Below, piece after piece: positions 38,701 to 51,646 of a stretch of 64,000 nucleotides of DNA. The notes below the pieces were generated by a model. It saw nothing but the letters and a program-made list of their open reading frames with translations, was not told the DNA's origin and did not search any database. A program made the position numbers and the translations under genes. How positions within the stretch are numbered: the first letter of the stretch is position 1; each line of letters begins with the position of its first letter. Source of the DNA: Parietaria judaica (lineage: Eukaryota > Streptophyta > Magnoliopsida > Rosales > Urticaceae); the NCBI GenBank assembly GCA_954871525.1, contig OX940863.1:44440501-44504500 (forward strand), read 5' to 3'.

Positions 38701-40093
38701 ACCCAGTTTCAACAATTAATGCGTGCTCCAAAAAAAAAACTGAGTCTTTTTTCCATTTTACGCGAAAGAACCCTAATTAAACGATATTTTAAACAAAAAT
38801 TGAACTTCCAAATGCTAAATAATGTGTAATTGTATCACATTTACTTATTTTAATCCCTAAATAGCGAAGCACTATCTCGTAGTTTCTATATGAAGCCGTT
38901 AATGGGTTAAAATCTTTACCGAAAAATGTTAAAAATTGGTTTTCTTGCGAAAGCAAATACGATCCGTTCTTGACAAAATTTGAGTTGCTAGACTTTCGTA
39001 AGGGTGGTATTGTTATAAATTGGTTTAGTTTTGGCATTAAATTTTTTTGGAGCTCTCTTTAAACCCAGTTTCAACAATTAATGCGTGCTCCAAAAAAAAA
39101 CTGAGTCTTTTTTCCTTTTTACGCGAAAGAACCCTAATTAAACGATATTTTAAAAAAAAATTGAACTTCCAAATGCTAAATAATGTGTAATTGTATCACA
39201 TTTACTTATTTTAATCCCTAAATAGCGAAGCACTATCTCGTAGTTTCTATATGAAGCCGTTAATGGGTTAAAATCTTTACCGAAAAGTGTTAAAATTTGG
39301 TTTTCTTGCGAGAGCAAATACGATCCGTTCTTGACGAAATTTGAGTTGCTAGACTTTTGTTAGGGTGGTATTGTTATAAATTGGTTTAGTTTTGGCATTA
39401 AATTTTTTTGGAGCTCTCTTTAAATCCATTTTCAACAATTAATGCGTGCTCCAAAAAAAAACTGACTGTTTTTTCCATTTTACGCGAAAGAACCCTAATT
39501 AAACGATATTTTAAACAAAAACTGAACTTCCAAATGCTAAATAATGTGTAATTGTATCACATTTACTTATTTTAATCCCTAAATAGCGAAGCACTATCTC
39601 GTAGTTTCTATATGAAGCCGTTAATGGGTTAAAATCTTTACCGAAAAATGTTAAAAATTGGTTTTCTTGCGAAAGAAAATACGATCCGTTCTTGACGAAA
39701 TTTGAGTTGCTAGACTTTCGTAAGGGTGGTATTGTTATAAATTGGTTTAGTTTTGGCATTAAATTTTTTTGGAGCTCTCTTTAAACCCAGTTTCAACAAT
39801 TAATGCGTGCTCCAAAAAAAAACTGAGTCTTTTTTCCATTTTACGCGAAAGAACCCTAATTAAACGATATTTTAAACAAAAATTGAACTTCCAAATGCTA
39901 AATAATGTGTAATTGTATCACATTTACTTATTTTAATCCCTAAATAGCGAAGCACTATCTCGTAGTTTCTATATGAAGCCGTTAATGGGTTAAAATCTTT
40001 ACCGAAAAGTGTTAAAAATTGGTTTTCTTGCGAGAGCAAATACGATCCGTTCTTGACGAAATTTGAGTTGCTAGACTTTCGTTAGGGTGGTAT
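35759..40093. repeat. 6-monomer higher-order repeat, two copies (35759-37926 and 37927-40093)
   Basis: Copies are 2168 and 2167 bp. Marker order: TTGTGTCAC with CGTAAGGG; TTGGATATCTC with ACGCAAAAG and AATGAGTAAT; a ten-A monomer with CGTAAGGG; TTCCTTTTTACG with TTAAAATTTGG and CTTTTGTTAGG; TTTAAATCCATTTTC with AAAACTGAAC and GAAAGAAAATAC; and an unmarked GAGTC monomer. The first copy has GAAGAACTATC and GTTAATTCG in its fifth monomer where the second has the standard bases. CGTAAGGG monomers alternate strictly with CGTTAGGG ones. Confidence 0.88.
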
Positions 40094-43000
40094 TGTTATA
40101 AATTGGTTTAGTTTTGGCATTAAATTTTTTTGGAGCTCTCTTTAAATCCATTTTCAACAATTAATGCGTGCTCCAAAAAAAAACTGACTGTTTTTTCCAT
40201 TTTACGCGAAAGAACCCTAATTAAACGATATTTTAAACAAAAACTGAACTTCCAAATGCTAAATAATGTGTAATTGTATCACATTTACTTATTTTCATCC
40301 CTAAATAGCGAAGCACTATCTCGTAGTTTCTATATGAAGCCGTTAATGGGTTAAAATCTTTACCGAAAAGTGTTAAAAATTGGTTTTCTTGCGAGAGCAA
40401 ATACGATCCGTTCTTGACGAAATTTGAGTTGCTAGACTTTCGTTAGAGTGGTATTGTTATAAATTGGTTTAGTTTTGGCATTAAATTTTTTTGGAGCTCT
40501 CTTTAAACCCAGTTTCAACAATTAATGCGTGCTCCAAAAAAAAACTGAGTCTTTTTTCCATTTTACGCGAAAGAACCCTAATTAAACGATATTTTAAACA
40601 AAAATTGAACTTCCAAATGCTAAATAATGTGTAATTGTATCGCATTTACTTATTTTAATCCCTAAATAGCGAAGCACTATCTCGTAGTTTCTATATGAAG
40701 CCGTTAATGGGTTAAAATCTTTACCGAAAAGTGTTAAAAATTGGTTTTCTTGCGAGAGCAAATACGATCCGTTCTTGACGAAATTTGAGTTGCTAGACTT
40801 TCGTTAGGGTGGTATTGTTATAAATTGGTTTAGTTTTGGCATTAAATTTTTTTGGAGCTCTCTTTAAATCCATTTTCAACAATTAATGCGTGCTCCAAAA
40901 AAAAACTGACTGTTTTTTCCATTTTACGCGAAAGAACCCTAATTAAACGATATTTTAAACAAAAATTGAACTTCCAAATGCTAAATAATGTGTAATTGTA
41001 TCACATTTACTTATTTTAATCCCTAAATAGCGAAGCACTATCTCGTAGTTTCTATATGAAGCCGTTAATGGGTTAAAATCTTTACCGAAAAGTGTTAAAA
41101 ATTGGTTTTCTTGCGAGAGCAAATACGATCCGTTCTTGACGAAATTTGAGTTGCTAGACTTTCGTTAGGGTGGTATTGTTATAAATTGGTTTAGTTTTGG
41201 CATTAAATTTTTTTGGAGCTCTCTTTAAATCCATTTTCAACAATTAATGCGTGCTCCAAAAAAAAACTGACTGTTTTTTCCATTTTACGCGAAAGAACCC
41301 TAATTAAACGATATTTTAAACAAAAATTGAACTTCCAAATGCTAAATAATGTGTAATTGTATCACATTTACTTATTTTAATCCCTAAATAGCGAAGCACT
41401 ATCTCGTAGTTTCTATATGAAGCCGTTAATGGGTTAAAATCTTTACCGAAAAATGTTAAAAATTGGTTTTCTTGCGAAAGAAAATACGATCCGTTCTTGA
41501 CGAAATTTGAGTTGCTAGACTTTCGTAAGGGTGGTATTGTTATAAATTGGTTTAGTTTTGGCATTAAATTTTTTTGGAGCTCTCTTTAAACCCAGTTTCA
41601 ACAATTAATGCGTGCTCCAAAAAAAAACTGAGTCTTTTTTCCATTTTACGCGAAAGAACCCTAATTAAACGATATTTTAAACAAAAATTGAACTTCCAAA
41701 TGCTAAATAATGTGTAATTGTATCACATTTACTTATTTTAATCCCTAAATAGCGAAGCACTATCTCGTAGTTTCTATATGAAGCCGTTAATGGGTTAAAA
41801 TCTTTACCGAAAAGTGTTAAAAATTGGTTTTCTTGCGAGAGCAAATACGATCCGTTCTTGACGGAATTTGAGTTGCTAGACTTTCGTTAGGGTGGTATTG
41901 TTATAAATTGGTTTAGTTTTGGCATTAAATTTTTTTGGAGCTCTCTTTAAACCCAGTTTCAACAATTAATGCGTGCTCCAAAAAAAAACTGAGTCTTTTT
42001 TCCATTTTACGCGAAAGAACCCTAATTAAACGATATTTTAAACAAAAATTGAACTTCCAAATGCTAAATAATGTGTAATTGTATCACATTTACTTATTTT
42101 AATCCCTAAATAGCGAAGCACTATCTCGTAGTTTCTATATGAAGCCGTTAATGGGTTAAAATCTTTACCGAAAAATGTTAAAAATTGGTTTTCTTGCGAA
42201 AGAAAATACGATCCGTTCTTGACGAAATTTGAGTTGCTAGACTTTCGTAAGGGTGGTATTGTTATAAATTGGTTTAGTTTTGGCATTCAATTTTTTTGGA
42301 GCTCTCTTTAAACCCAGTTTCAACAATTAATGCGTGCTCCAAAAAAAAACTGACTGTTTTTTCCATTTTACGCGAAAGAACCCTAATTAAACGATATTTT
42401 AAACAAAAATTGAACTTCCAAATGCTAAATAATGTGTAATTGTATCACATTTACTTATTTTAATCCCTAAATAGCGAAGCACTATCTCGTAGTTTCTATA
42501 TGAAGCCGTTAATGGGTTAAAATCTTTACCGAAAAGTGGTAAAAATTGGTTTTCTTGCGAGAGCAAATACGATCCGTTCTTGACGGAATTTGAGTTGCTA
42601 GACTTTCGTTAGGGTGGTATTGTTATAAATTGGTTTAGTTTTGGCATTCAATTTTTTTGGAGCTCTCTTTAAACCCAGTTTCAACAATTAATGCGTGCTC
42701 CAAAAAAAAACTGACTGTTTTTTCCATTTTACGCGAAAGAACCCTAATTAAACGATATTTTAAACAAAAATTGAACTTCCAAATGCTAAATAATGTGTAA
42801 TTGTATCACATTTACTTATTTTAATCCCTAAATAGCGAAGCACTATCTCGTAGTTTCTATATGAAGCCGTTAATGGGTTAAAATCTTTACCGAAAAGTGT
42901 TAAAAATTGGTTTTCTTGCGAGAGCAAATACGATCCGTTCTTGACGGAATTTGAGTTGCTAGACTTTCGTTAGGGTGGTATTGTTATAAATTGGTTTAGT

Positions 43001-44063
43001 TTTGGCATTCAATTTTTTTGGAGCTCTCTTTAAACCCAGTTTCAACAATTAATGCGTGCTCCAAAAAAAAACTGAGTCTTTTTTCCATTTTACGCGAAAG
43101 AACCCTAATTAAACGATATTTTAAACAAAAATTGAACTTCCAAATGCTAAATAATGTGTAATTGTATCACATTTACTTATTTTAATCCCTAAATAGCGAA
43201 GCACTATCTCGTAGTTTCTATATGAAGCCGTTAATGGGTTAAAATCTTTACCGAAAAGTGTTAAAAATTGGTTTTCTTGCGAGAGCAAATACGATCCGTT
43301 CTTGACGAAATTTGAGTTGCTAGACTTTCGTTAGGGTGGTATTGTTATAAATTGGTTTAGTTTTGGCATTCAATTTTTTTGGAGCTCTCTTTAAACCCAG
43401 TTTCAACAATTAATGCGTGCTCCAAAAAAAAACTGACTGTTTTTTCCATTTTACGCGAAAGAACCCTAATTAAACGATATTTTAAACAAAAATTGAACTT
43501 CCAAATGCTAAATAATGTGTAATTGTATCACATTTACTTATTTTAATCCCTAAATAGCGAAGCACTATCTCGTAGTTTCTATATGAAGCCGTTAATGGGT
43601 TAAAATCTTTACCGAAAAGTGTTAAAAATTGGTTTTCTTGCGAGAGCAAATACGATCCGTTCTTGACGGAATTTGAGTTGCTAGACTTTCGTTAGGGTGG
43701 TATTGTTATAAATTGGTTTAGTTTTGGCATTCAATTTTTTTGGAGCTCTCTTTAAACCCAGTTTCAACAATTAATGCGTGCTCCAAAAAAAACTGACTGT
43801 TTTTTCCATTTTACGCGAAAGAACCCTAATTAAACGATATTTTAAACAAAAATTGAACTTCCAAATGCTAAATAATGTGTAATTGTATCACATTTACTTA
43901 TTTTAATCCCTAAATAGCGAAGCACTATCTCGTAGTTTCTATATGAAGCCGTTAATGGGTTAAAATCTTTACCGAAAAGTGTTAAAAATTGGTTTTCTTG
44001 CGAGAGCAAATACGATCCGTTCTTGACGAAATTTGAGTTGCTAGACTTTCGTTAGGGTGGTAT
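40094..44063. repeat. Mixed satellite stretch with TTTAAATCC and CATTCAATT subgroups
   Basis: Monomers start at 40094, 40455, 40816, 41177, 41538, 41899, 42260, 42621, 42982, 43343 and 43704. TTTAAATCCATTTTC marks 40094, 40816 and 41177. From 42260 five consecutive copies carry GGCATTCAATT, four of them with AACTGACTG. GACGGAATTTG, the marker that dominates the right third of the window, first appears at 41538. No gene is seen. Confidence 0.8.
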
Positions 44064-47000
44064 TGTTATAAATTGGTTTAGTTTTGGCATTAAATTTTTT
44101 TGGAGCTCTCTTTAAATCCATTTTCAACAATTAATGCGTGCTCCAAAAAAAAACTGACTGTTTTTTCCATTTTACGCGAAAGAACCCTAATTAAACGATA
44201 TTTTAAACAAAAATTGAACTTCCAAATGCTAAATAATGTGTAATTGTATCACATTTACTTATTTTAATCCCTAAATAGCGAAGCACTATCTCGTAGTTTC
44301 TATATGAAGCCGTTAATGGGTTAAAATCTTTACCGAAAAATGTTAAAAATTGGTTTTCTTGCGAAAGAAAATACGATCCGTTCTTGACGAAATTTGAGTT
44401 GCTAGACTTTCGTAAGGGTGGTATTGTTATAAATTGGTTTAGTTTTGGCATTAAATTTTTTTGGAGCTCTCTTTAAACCCAGTTTCAACAATTAATGCGT
44501 GCTCCAAAAAAAAACTGAGTCTTTTTTCCATTTTACGCGAAAGAACCCTAATTAAACGATATTTTAAACAAAAATTGAACTTCCAAATGCTAAATAATGT
44601 GTAATTGTATCACATTTACTTATTTTAATCCCTAAATAGCGAAGCACTATCTCGTAGTTTCTATATGAAGCCGTTAATGGGTTAAAATCTTTACTGAAAA
44701 GTGTTAAAAATTGGTTTTCTTGCGAGAGCAAATACGATCCGTTCTTGACGAAATTTGAGTTGCTAGACTTTCGTTAGGGTGGTATTGTTATAAATTGGTT
44801 TAGTTTTGGCATTAAATTTTTTTGGAGCTCTCTTTAAACCCAGTTTCAACAATTAATGCGTGCTCCAAAAAAAAACTGACTGTTTTTTCCATTTTACGCG
44901 AAAGAACCCTAATTAAACGATATTTTAAACAAAAATTGAACTTCCAAATGCTAAATAATGTGTAATTGTATCACATTTACTTATTTTAATCCCTAAATAG
45001 CGAAGCACTATCTCGTAGTTTCTATATGAAGCCGTTAATGGGTTAAAATCTTTACCGAAAAGTGTTAAAAATTGGTTTTCTTGCGAGAGCAAATACGATC
45101 CGTTCTTGACGGAATTTGAGTTGCTAGACTTTCGTTAGGGTGGTATTGTTATAAATTGGTTTAGTTTTGGCATTAAATTTTTTTGGAGCTCTCTTTAAAC
45201 CCAGTTTCAACAATTAATGCGTGCTCCAAAAAAAAACTGAGTCTTTTTTCCATTTTACGCGAAAGAACCCTAATTAAACGATATTTTAAACAAAAATTGA
45301 ACTTCCAAATGCTAAATAATGTGTAATTGTATCACATTTACTTATTTTAATCCCTAAATAGCGAAGCACTATCTCGTAGTTTCTATATGAAGCCGTTAAT
45401 GGGTTAAAATCTTTACCGAAAAATGTTAAAAATTGGTTTTCTTGCGAAAGAAAATACGATCCGTTCTTGACGAAATTTGAGTTGCTAGACTTTCGTAAGG
45501 GTGGTATTGTTATAAATTGGTTTTGTTTTGGCATTAAATTTTTTTGGAGCTCTCTTTAAACCCAGTTTCAACAATTAATGCGTGCTCCAAAAAAAAACTG
45601 AGTCTTTTTTCCATTTTACGCGAAAGAACCCTAATTAAACGATATTTTAAACAAAAATTGAACTTCCAAATGCTAAATAATGTGTAATTGTATCACATTT
45701 ACTTATTTTAATCCCTAAATAGCGAAGCACTATCTCGTAGTTTCTATATGAAGCCGTTAATGGGTTAAAATCTTTACCGAAAAGTGTTAAAAATTGGTTT
45801 TCTTGCGAGAGCAAATACGATCCGTTCTTGACGAAATTTGAGTTGCTAGACTTTCGTTAGGGTGGTATTGTTATAAATTGGTTTAGTTTTGGCATTCAAT
45901 TTTGTTGGAGCTCTCTTTAAACCCAGTTTCAACAATTAATGCGTGCTCCAAAAAAAAACTGACTGTTTTTTCCATTTTACGCGAAAGAACCCTAATTAAA
46001 CGATATTTTAAACAAAAATTGAACTTCCAAATGCTAAATAATGTGTAATTGTATCACATTTACTTATTTTAATCCCTAAATAGCGAAGCACTATCTCGTA
46101 GTTTCTATATGAAGCCGTTAATGGGTTAAAATCTTTACCGAAAAGTGTTAAAAATTGGTTTTCTTGCGAGAGCAAATACGATCCGTTCTTGACGGAATTT
46201 GAGTTGCTAGACTTTCGTTAGGGTGGTATTGTTATAAATTGGTTTAGTTTTGGCATTAAATTTTTTTGGAGCTCTCTTTAAATCCATTTTCAACAATTAA
46301 TGCGTGCTCCAAAAAAAAACTGACTGTTTTTTCCATTTTACGCGAAAGAACCCTAATTAAACGATATTTTAAACAAAAATTGAACTTCCAAATGCTAAAT
46401 AATGTGTAATTGTATCACATTTACTTATTTTAATCCCTAAATAGCGAAGCACTATCTCGTAGTTTCTATATGAAGCCGTTAATGGGTTAAAATCTTTACC
46501 GAAAAATGTTAAAAATTGGTTTTCTTGCGAAAGAAAATACGATCCGTTCTTGACGAAATTTGAGTTGCTAGACTTTCGTAAGGGTGGTATTGTTATAAAT
46601 TGGTTTAGTTTTGGCATTAAATTTTTTTGGAGCTCTCTTTAAACCCAGTTTCAACAATTAATGCGTGCTCCAAAAAAAAACTGAGTCTTTTTTCCATTTT
46701 ACGCGAAAGAACCCTAATTAAACGATATTTTAAACAAAAATTGAACTTCCAAATGCTAAATAATGTGTAATTGTATCACATTTACTTATTTTAATCCCTA
46801 AATAGCGAAGCACTATCTCGTAGTTTCTATATGAAGCCGTTAATGGGTTAAAATCTTTACCGAAAAGTGTTAAAAATTGGTTTTCTTGCGAGAGCAAATA
46901 CGATCCGTTCTTGACGAAATTTGAGTTGCTAGACTTTCGTTAGGGTGGTATTGTTATAAATTGGTTTAGTTTTGGCATTAAATTTTTTTGGAGCTCTCTT

Positions 47001-48395
47001 TAAACCCAGTTTCAACAATTAATGCGTGCTCCAAAAAAAAACTGACTGTTTTTTCCATTTTACGCGAAAGAACCCTAATTAAACGATATTTTAAACAAAA
47101 ATTGAACTTCCAAATGCTAAATAATGTGTAATTGTATCACATTTACTTATTTTAATCCCTAAATAGCGAAGCACTATCTCGTAGTTTCTATATGAAGCCG
47201 TTAATGGGTTAAAATCTTTACCGAAAAGTGTTAAAAATTGGTTTTCTTGCGAGAGCAAATACGATCCGTTCTTGACGGAATTTGAGTTGCTAGACTTTCG
47301 TTAGGGTGGTATTGTTATAAATTGGTTTAGTTTTGGCATTAAATTTTTTTGGAGCTCTCTTTAAACCCAGTTTCAACAATTAATGCGTGCTCCAAAAAAA
47401 AACTGAGTCTTTTTTCCATTTTACGCGAAAGAACCCTAATTAAACGATATTTTAAACAAAAATTGAACTTCCAAATGCTAAATAATGTGTAATTGTATCA
47501 CATTTACTTATTTTAATCCCTAAATAGCGAAGCACTATCTCGTAGTTTCTATATGAAGCCGTTAATGGGTTAAAGTCTTTACCGAAAAATGTTAAAAATT
47601 GGTTTTCTTGCGAAAGAAAATACGATCCGTTCTTGACGAAATTTGAGTTGCTAGACTTTCGTAAGGGTGGTATTGTTATAAATTGGTTTAGTTTTGGCAT
47701 TAAATTTTTTTGGAGCTCTCTTTAAACCCAGTTTCAACAATTAATGCGTGCTCCAAAAAAAAACTGAGTCTTTTTTCCATTTTACGCGAAAGAACCCTAA
47801 TTAAACGATATTTTAAACAAAAATTGAACTTCCAAATGCTAAATAATGTGTAATTGTATCACATTTACTTATTTTAATCCCTAAATAGCGAAGCACTATC
47901 TCGTAGTTTCTATATGAAGCCGTTAATGGGTTAAAATCTTTACCGAAAAGTGTTAAAAATTGGTTTTCTTGCGAGAGCAAATACGATCCGTTCTTGACGA
48001 AATTTGAGTTGCTAGACTTTCGTTAGGGTGGTATTGTTATAAATTGGTTTAGTTTTGGCATTCAATTTTGTTGGAGCTCTCTTTAAACCCAGTTTCAACA
48101 ATTAATGCGTGCTCCAAAAAAAAACTGACTGTTTTTTCCATTTTACGCGAAAGAACCCTAATTAAACGATATTTTAAACAAAAATTGAACTTCCAAATGC
48201 TAAATAATGTGTAATTGTATCACATTTACTTATTTTAATCCCTAAATAGCGAAGCACTATCTCGTAGTTTCTATATGAAGCCGTTAATGGGTTAAAATCT
48301 TTACCGAAAAGTGTTAAAAATTGGTTTTCTTGCGAGAGCAAATACGATCCGTTCTTGACGGAATTTGAGTTGCTAGACTTTCGTTAGGGTGGTAT
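44064..48395. repeat. 6-monomer higher-order repeat, two copies (44064-46229 and 46230-48395)
   Basis: Each copy is 2166 bp and splits into two related three-monomer halves of 1083 bp. Marker order: TTTAAATCCATTTTC with CGTAAGGG; GAGTC; AACTGACTG with GACGGAATTTG; GAGTC with GAAAGAAAATAC and CGTAAGGG; GAGTC; GGCATTCAATTTTG with GACGGAATTTG. The TTTTGTTGG change at about 45900 and 48067 confirms the register. Differences include TTTACTGAAAAG (near 44693) only in the first copy and TTAAAGTCTTT (near 47575) only in the second. One further CATTCAATT monomer, with AACTGACCG, lies at 48396-48756. Confidence 0.88.
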
Positions 48396-48756
48396 TGTTA
48401 TAAATTGGTTTAGTTTTGGCATTCAATTTTTTTGGAGCTCTCTTTAAACCCAGTTTCAACAATTAATGCGTGCTCCAAAAAAAAACTGACCGTTTTTTCC
48501 ATTTTACGCGAAAGAACCCTAATTAAACGATATTTTAAACAAAAATTGAACTTCCAAATGCTAAATAATGTGTAATTGTATCACATTTACTTATTTTAAT
48601 CCCTAAATAGCGAAGCACTATCTCGTAGTTTCTATATGAAGCCGTTAATGGGTTAAAATCTTTACCGAAAAGTGTTAAAAATTGGTTTTCTTGCGAGAGC
48701 AAATACGATCCGTTCTTGACGGAATTTGAGTTGCTAGACTTTCGTTAGGGTGGTAT

Positions 48757-51646
48757 TGTTATAAATTGGTTTAGTTTTGGCATTAAATTTTTTTGGAGCT
48801 CTCTTTAAACCCAGTTTCAACAATTAATGCGTGCTCCAAAAAAAAACTGAGTCTTTTTTCCATTTTACGCGAAAGAACCCTAATTAAACGATATTTTAAA
48901 CAAAAATTGAACTTCCAAATGCTAAATAATGTGTAATTGTATCACATTTACTTATTTTAATCCCTAAATAGCGAAGCACTATCTCGTAGTTTCTATATGA
49001 AGCCGTTAATGGGTTAAAATCTTTACCGAAAAGTGTTAAAAATTGGTTTTCTTGCGATAGCAAATACGATCCGTTCTTGACGAAATTTAAGTTGCTAGAC
49101 TTTCGTTAGGGTGGTATTGTTATAAATTGGTTTAGTTTTGGCATTCAATTTTTTTGGAGCTCTCTTTAAACCCAGTTTCAACAATTAATGCGTGCTCCAA
49201 AAAAAAACTGACTGTTTTTTCCATTTTACGCGAAAGAACCCTAATTAAACGATATTTTAAACAAAAATTGAACTTCCAAATGCTAAATAATGTGTAATTG
49301 TATCACATTTACTTACTTTAATCCCTAAATAGCGAAGCACTATCTCGTAGTTTCTATATGAAGCCGTTAATGGGTTAAAATCTTTACCGAAAAGTGTTAA
49401 AAATTGGTTTTCTTGCGAGAGCAAATACGATCCGTTCTTGACGGAATTTGAGTTGCTAGACTTTCGTTAGGGTGGTATTGTTATAAATTGGTTTAGTTTT
49501 GGCATTAAATTTTTTTGGAGCTCTCTTTAAACCCAGTTTCAACAATTAATGCGTGCTCAAAAAAAAAAACTGAGTCTTTTTTCCATTTTACGCGAAAGAA
49601 CCCTAATTAAACGATATTTTAAACAAAAATTGAACTTCCAAATGCTAAATAATGTGTAATTGTATCACATTTACTTATTTTAATCCCTAAATAGCGAAGC
49701 ACTATCTCGTAGTTTCTATATGAAGCCGTTAATGGGTTAAAATCTTTACCGAAAAGTGTTAAAAATTGGTTTTCTTGCGAGAGCAAATACGATCTGTTCT
49801 TGACGAAATTTGAGTTGCTAGACTTTCGTTAGGGTGGTATTGTTATAAATTGGTTTAGTTTTGGCATTAAATTTTTTTGGAGCTCTCTTTAAACCCAGTT
49901 TCAACAATTAATGCGTGCTCCAAAAAAAAACTGAGTCTTTTTTCCATTTTACGCGAAAGAACCCTAATTAAACGATATTTTAAAAAAAAATTGAACTTCC
50001 AAATGCTAAATAATGTGTAATTGTATCACATTTACTTATTTTAATCCCTAAATAGTGAAGCACTATCTCGTAGTTTCTATATGAAGCCGTTAATGGGTTA
50101 AAATCTTTACCGAAAAGTGTTAAAAATTGGTTTTCTTGCGAGAGCAAATACGATCCGTTCTTGACGGAATTTGAGTTGCTAGACTTTCGTTAGGGTGGTA
50201 TTGTTATAAATTGGTTTAGTTTTGGCATTAAATTTTTTTGGAGCTCTCTTTAAACCCAGTTTCAACAATTAATGCGTGCTCCAAAAAAAAACTGAGTCTT
50301 TTTTCCATTTTACGCGAAAGAACCCTAATTAAACGATATTTTAAACAAAAATTGAACTTCCAAATGCTAAATAATGTGTAATTGTATCACATTTACTTAT
50401 TTTAATCCCTAAATAGCGAAGCACTATCTCGTAGTTTCTATATGAAGCCGTTAATGGGTTAAAATCTTTACCGAAAAGTGTTAAAAATTGGTTTTCTTGC
50501 GATAGCAAATACGATCCGTTCTTGACGAAATTTAAGTTGCTAGACTTTCGTTAGGGTGGTATTGTTATAAATTGGTTTAGTTTTGGCATTCAATTTTTTT
50601 GGAGCTCTCTTTAAACCCAGTTTCAACAATTAATGCGTGCTCCAAAAAAAAACTGACTGTTTTTTCCATTTTACGCGAAAGAACCCTAATTAAACGATAT
50701 TTTAAACAAAAATTGAACTTCCAAATGCTAAATAATGTGTAATTGTATCACATTTACTTACTTTAATCCCTAAATAGCGAAGCACTATCTCGTAGTTTCT
50801 ATATGAAGCCGTTAATGGGTTAAAATCTTTACCGAAAAGTGTTAAAAATTGGTTTTCTTGCGAGAGCAAATACGATCCGTTCTTGACGGAATTTGAGTTG
50901 CTAGACTTTCGTTAGGGTGGTATTGTTATAAATTGGTTTAGTTTTGGCATTAAATTTTTTTGGAGCTCTCTTTAAACCCAGTTTCAACAATTAATGCGTG
51001 CTCAAAAAAAAAAACTGAGTCTTTTTTCCATTTTACGCGAAAGAACCCTAATTAAACGATATTTTAAACAAAAATTGAACTTCCAAATGCTAAATAATGT
51101 GTAATTGTATCACATTTACTTATTTTAATCCCTAAATAGCGAAGCACTATCTCGTAGTTTCTATATGAAGCCGTTAATGGGTTAAAATCTTTACCGAAAA
51201 GTGTTAAAAATTGGTTTTCTTGCGAGAGCAAATACGATCTGTTCTTGACGAAATTTGAGTTGCTAGACTTTCGTTAGGGTGGTATTGTTATAAATTGGTT
51301 TAGTTTTGGCATTAAATTTTTTTGGAGCTCTCTTTAAACCCAGTTTCAACAATTAATGCGTGCTCCAAAAAAAAACTGAGTCTTTTTTCCATTTTACGCG
51401 AAAGAACCCTAATTAAACGATATTTTAAAAAAAAATTGAACTTCCAAATGCTAAATAATGTGTAATTGTATCACATTTACTTATTTTAATCCCTAAATAG
51501 TGAAGCACTATCTCGTAGTTTCTATATGAAGCCGTTAATGGGTTAAAATCTTTACCGAAAAGTGTTAAAAATTGGTTTTCTTGCGAGAGCAAATACGATC
51601 CGTTCTTGACGGAATTTGAGTTGCTAGACTTTCGTTAGGGTGGTAT
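48757..51646. repeat. 4-monomer higher-order repeat, two nearly identical copies of 1445 bp
   Basis: Copies lie at 48757-50201 and 50202-51646. Marker order: GCGATAGCAAAT with AAATTTAAGTTGC; GGCATTCAATT with TTACTTACTTTAATC and GACGGAATTTG; GTGCTCAAAAAAAA with ACGATCTGTTC; TTTTAAAAAAAAATTG with AATAGTGAAG and GACGGAATTTG. All these markers recur at 1445- to 1446-bp spacing, and I noticed no difference between copies. This is the youngest-looking duplication in the window together with 7225-8668 and 361-3974. Confidence 0.9.
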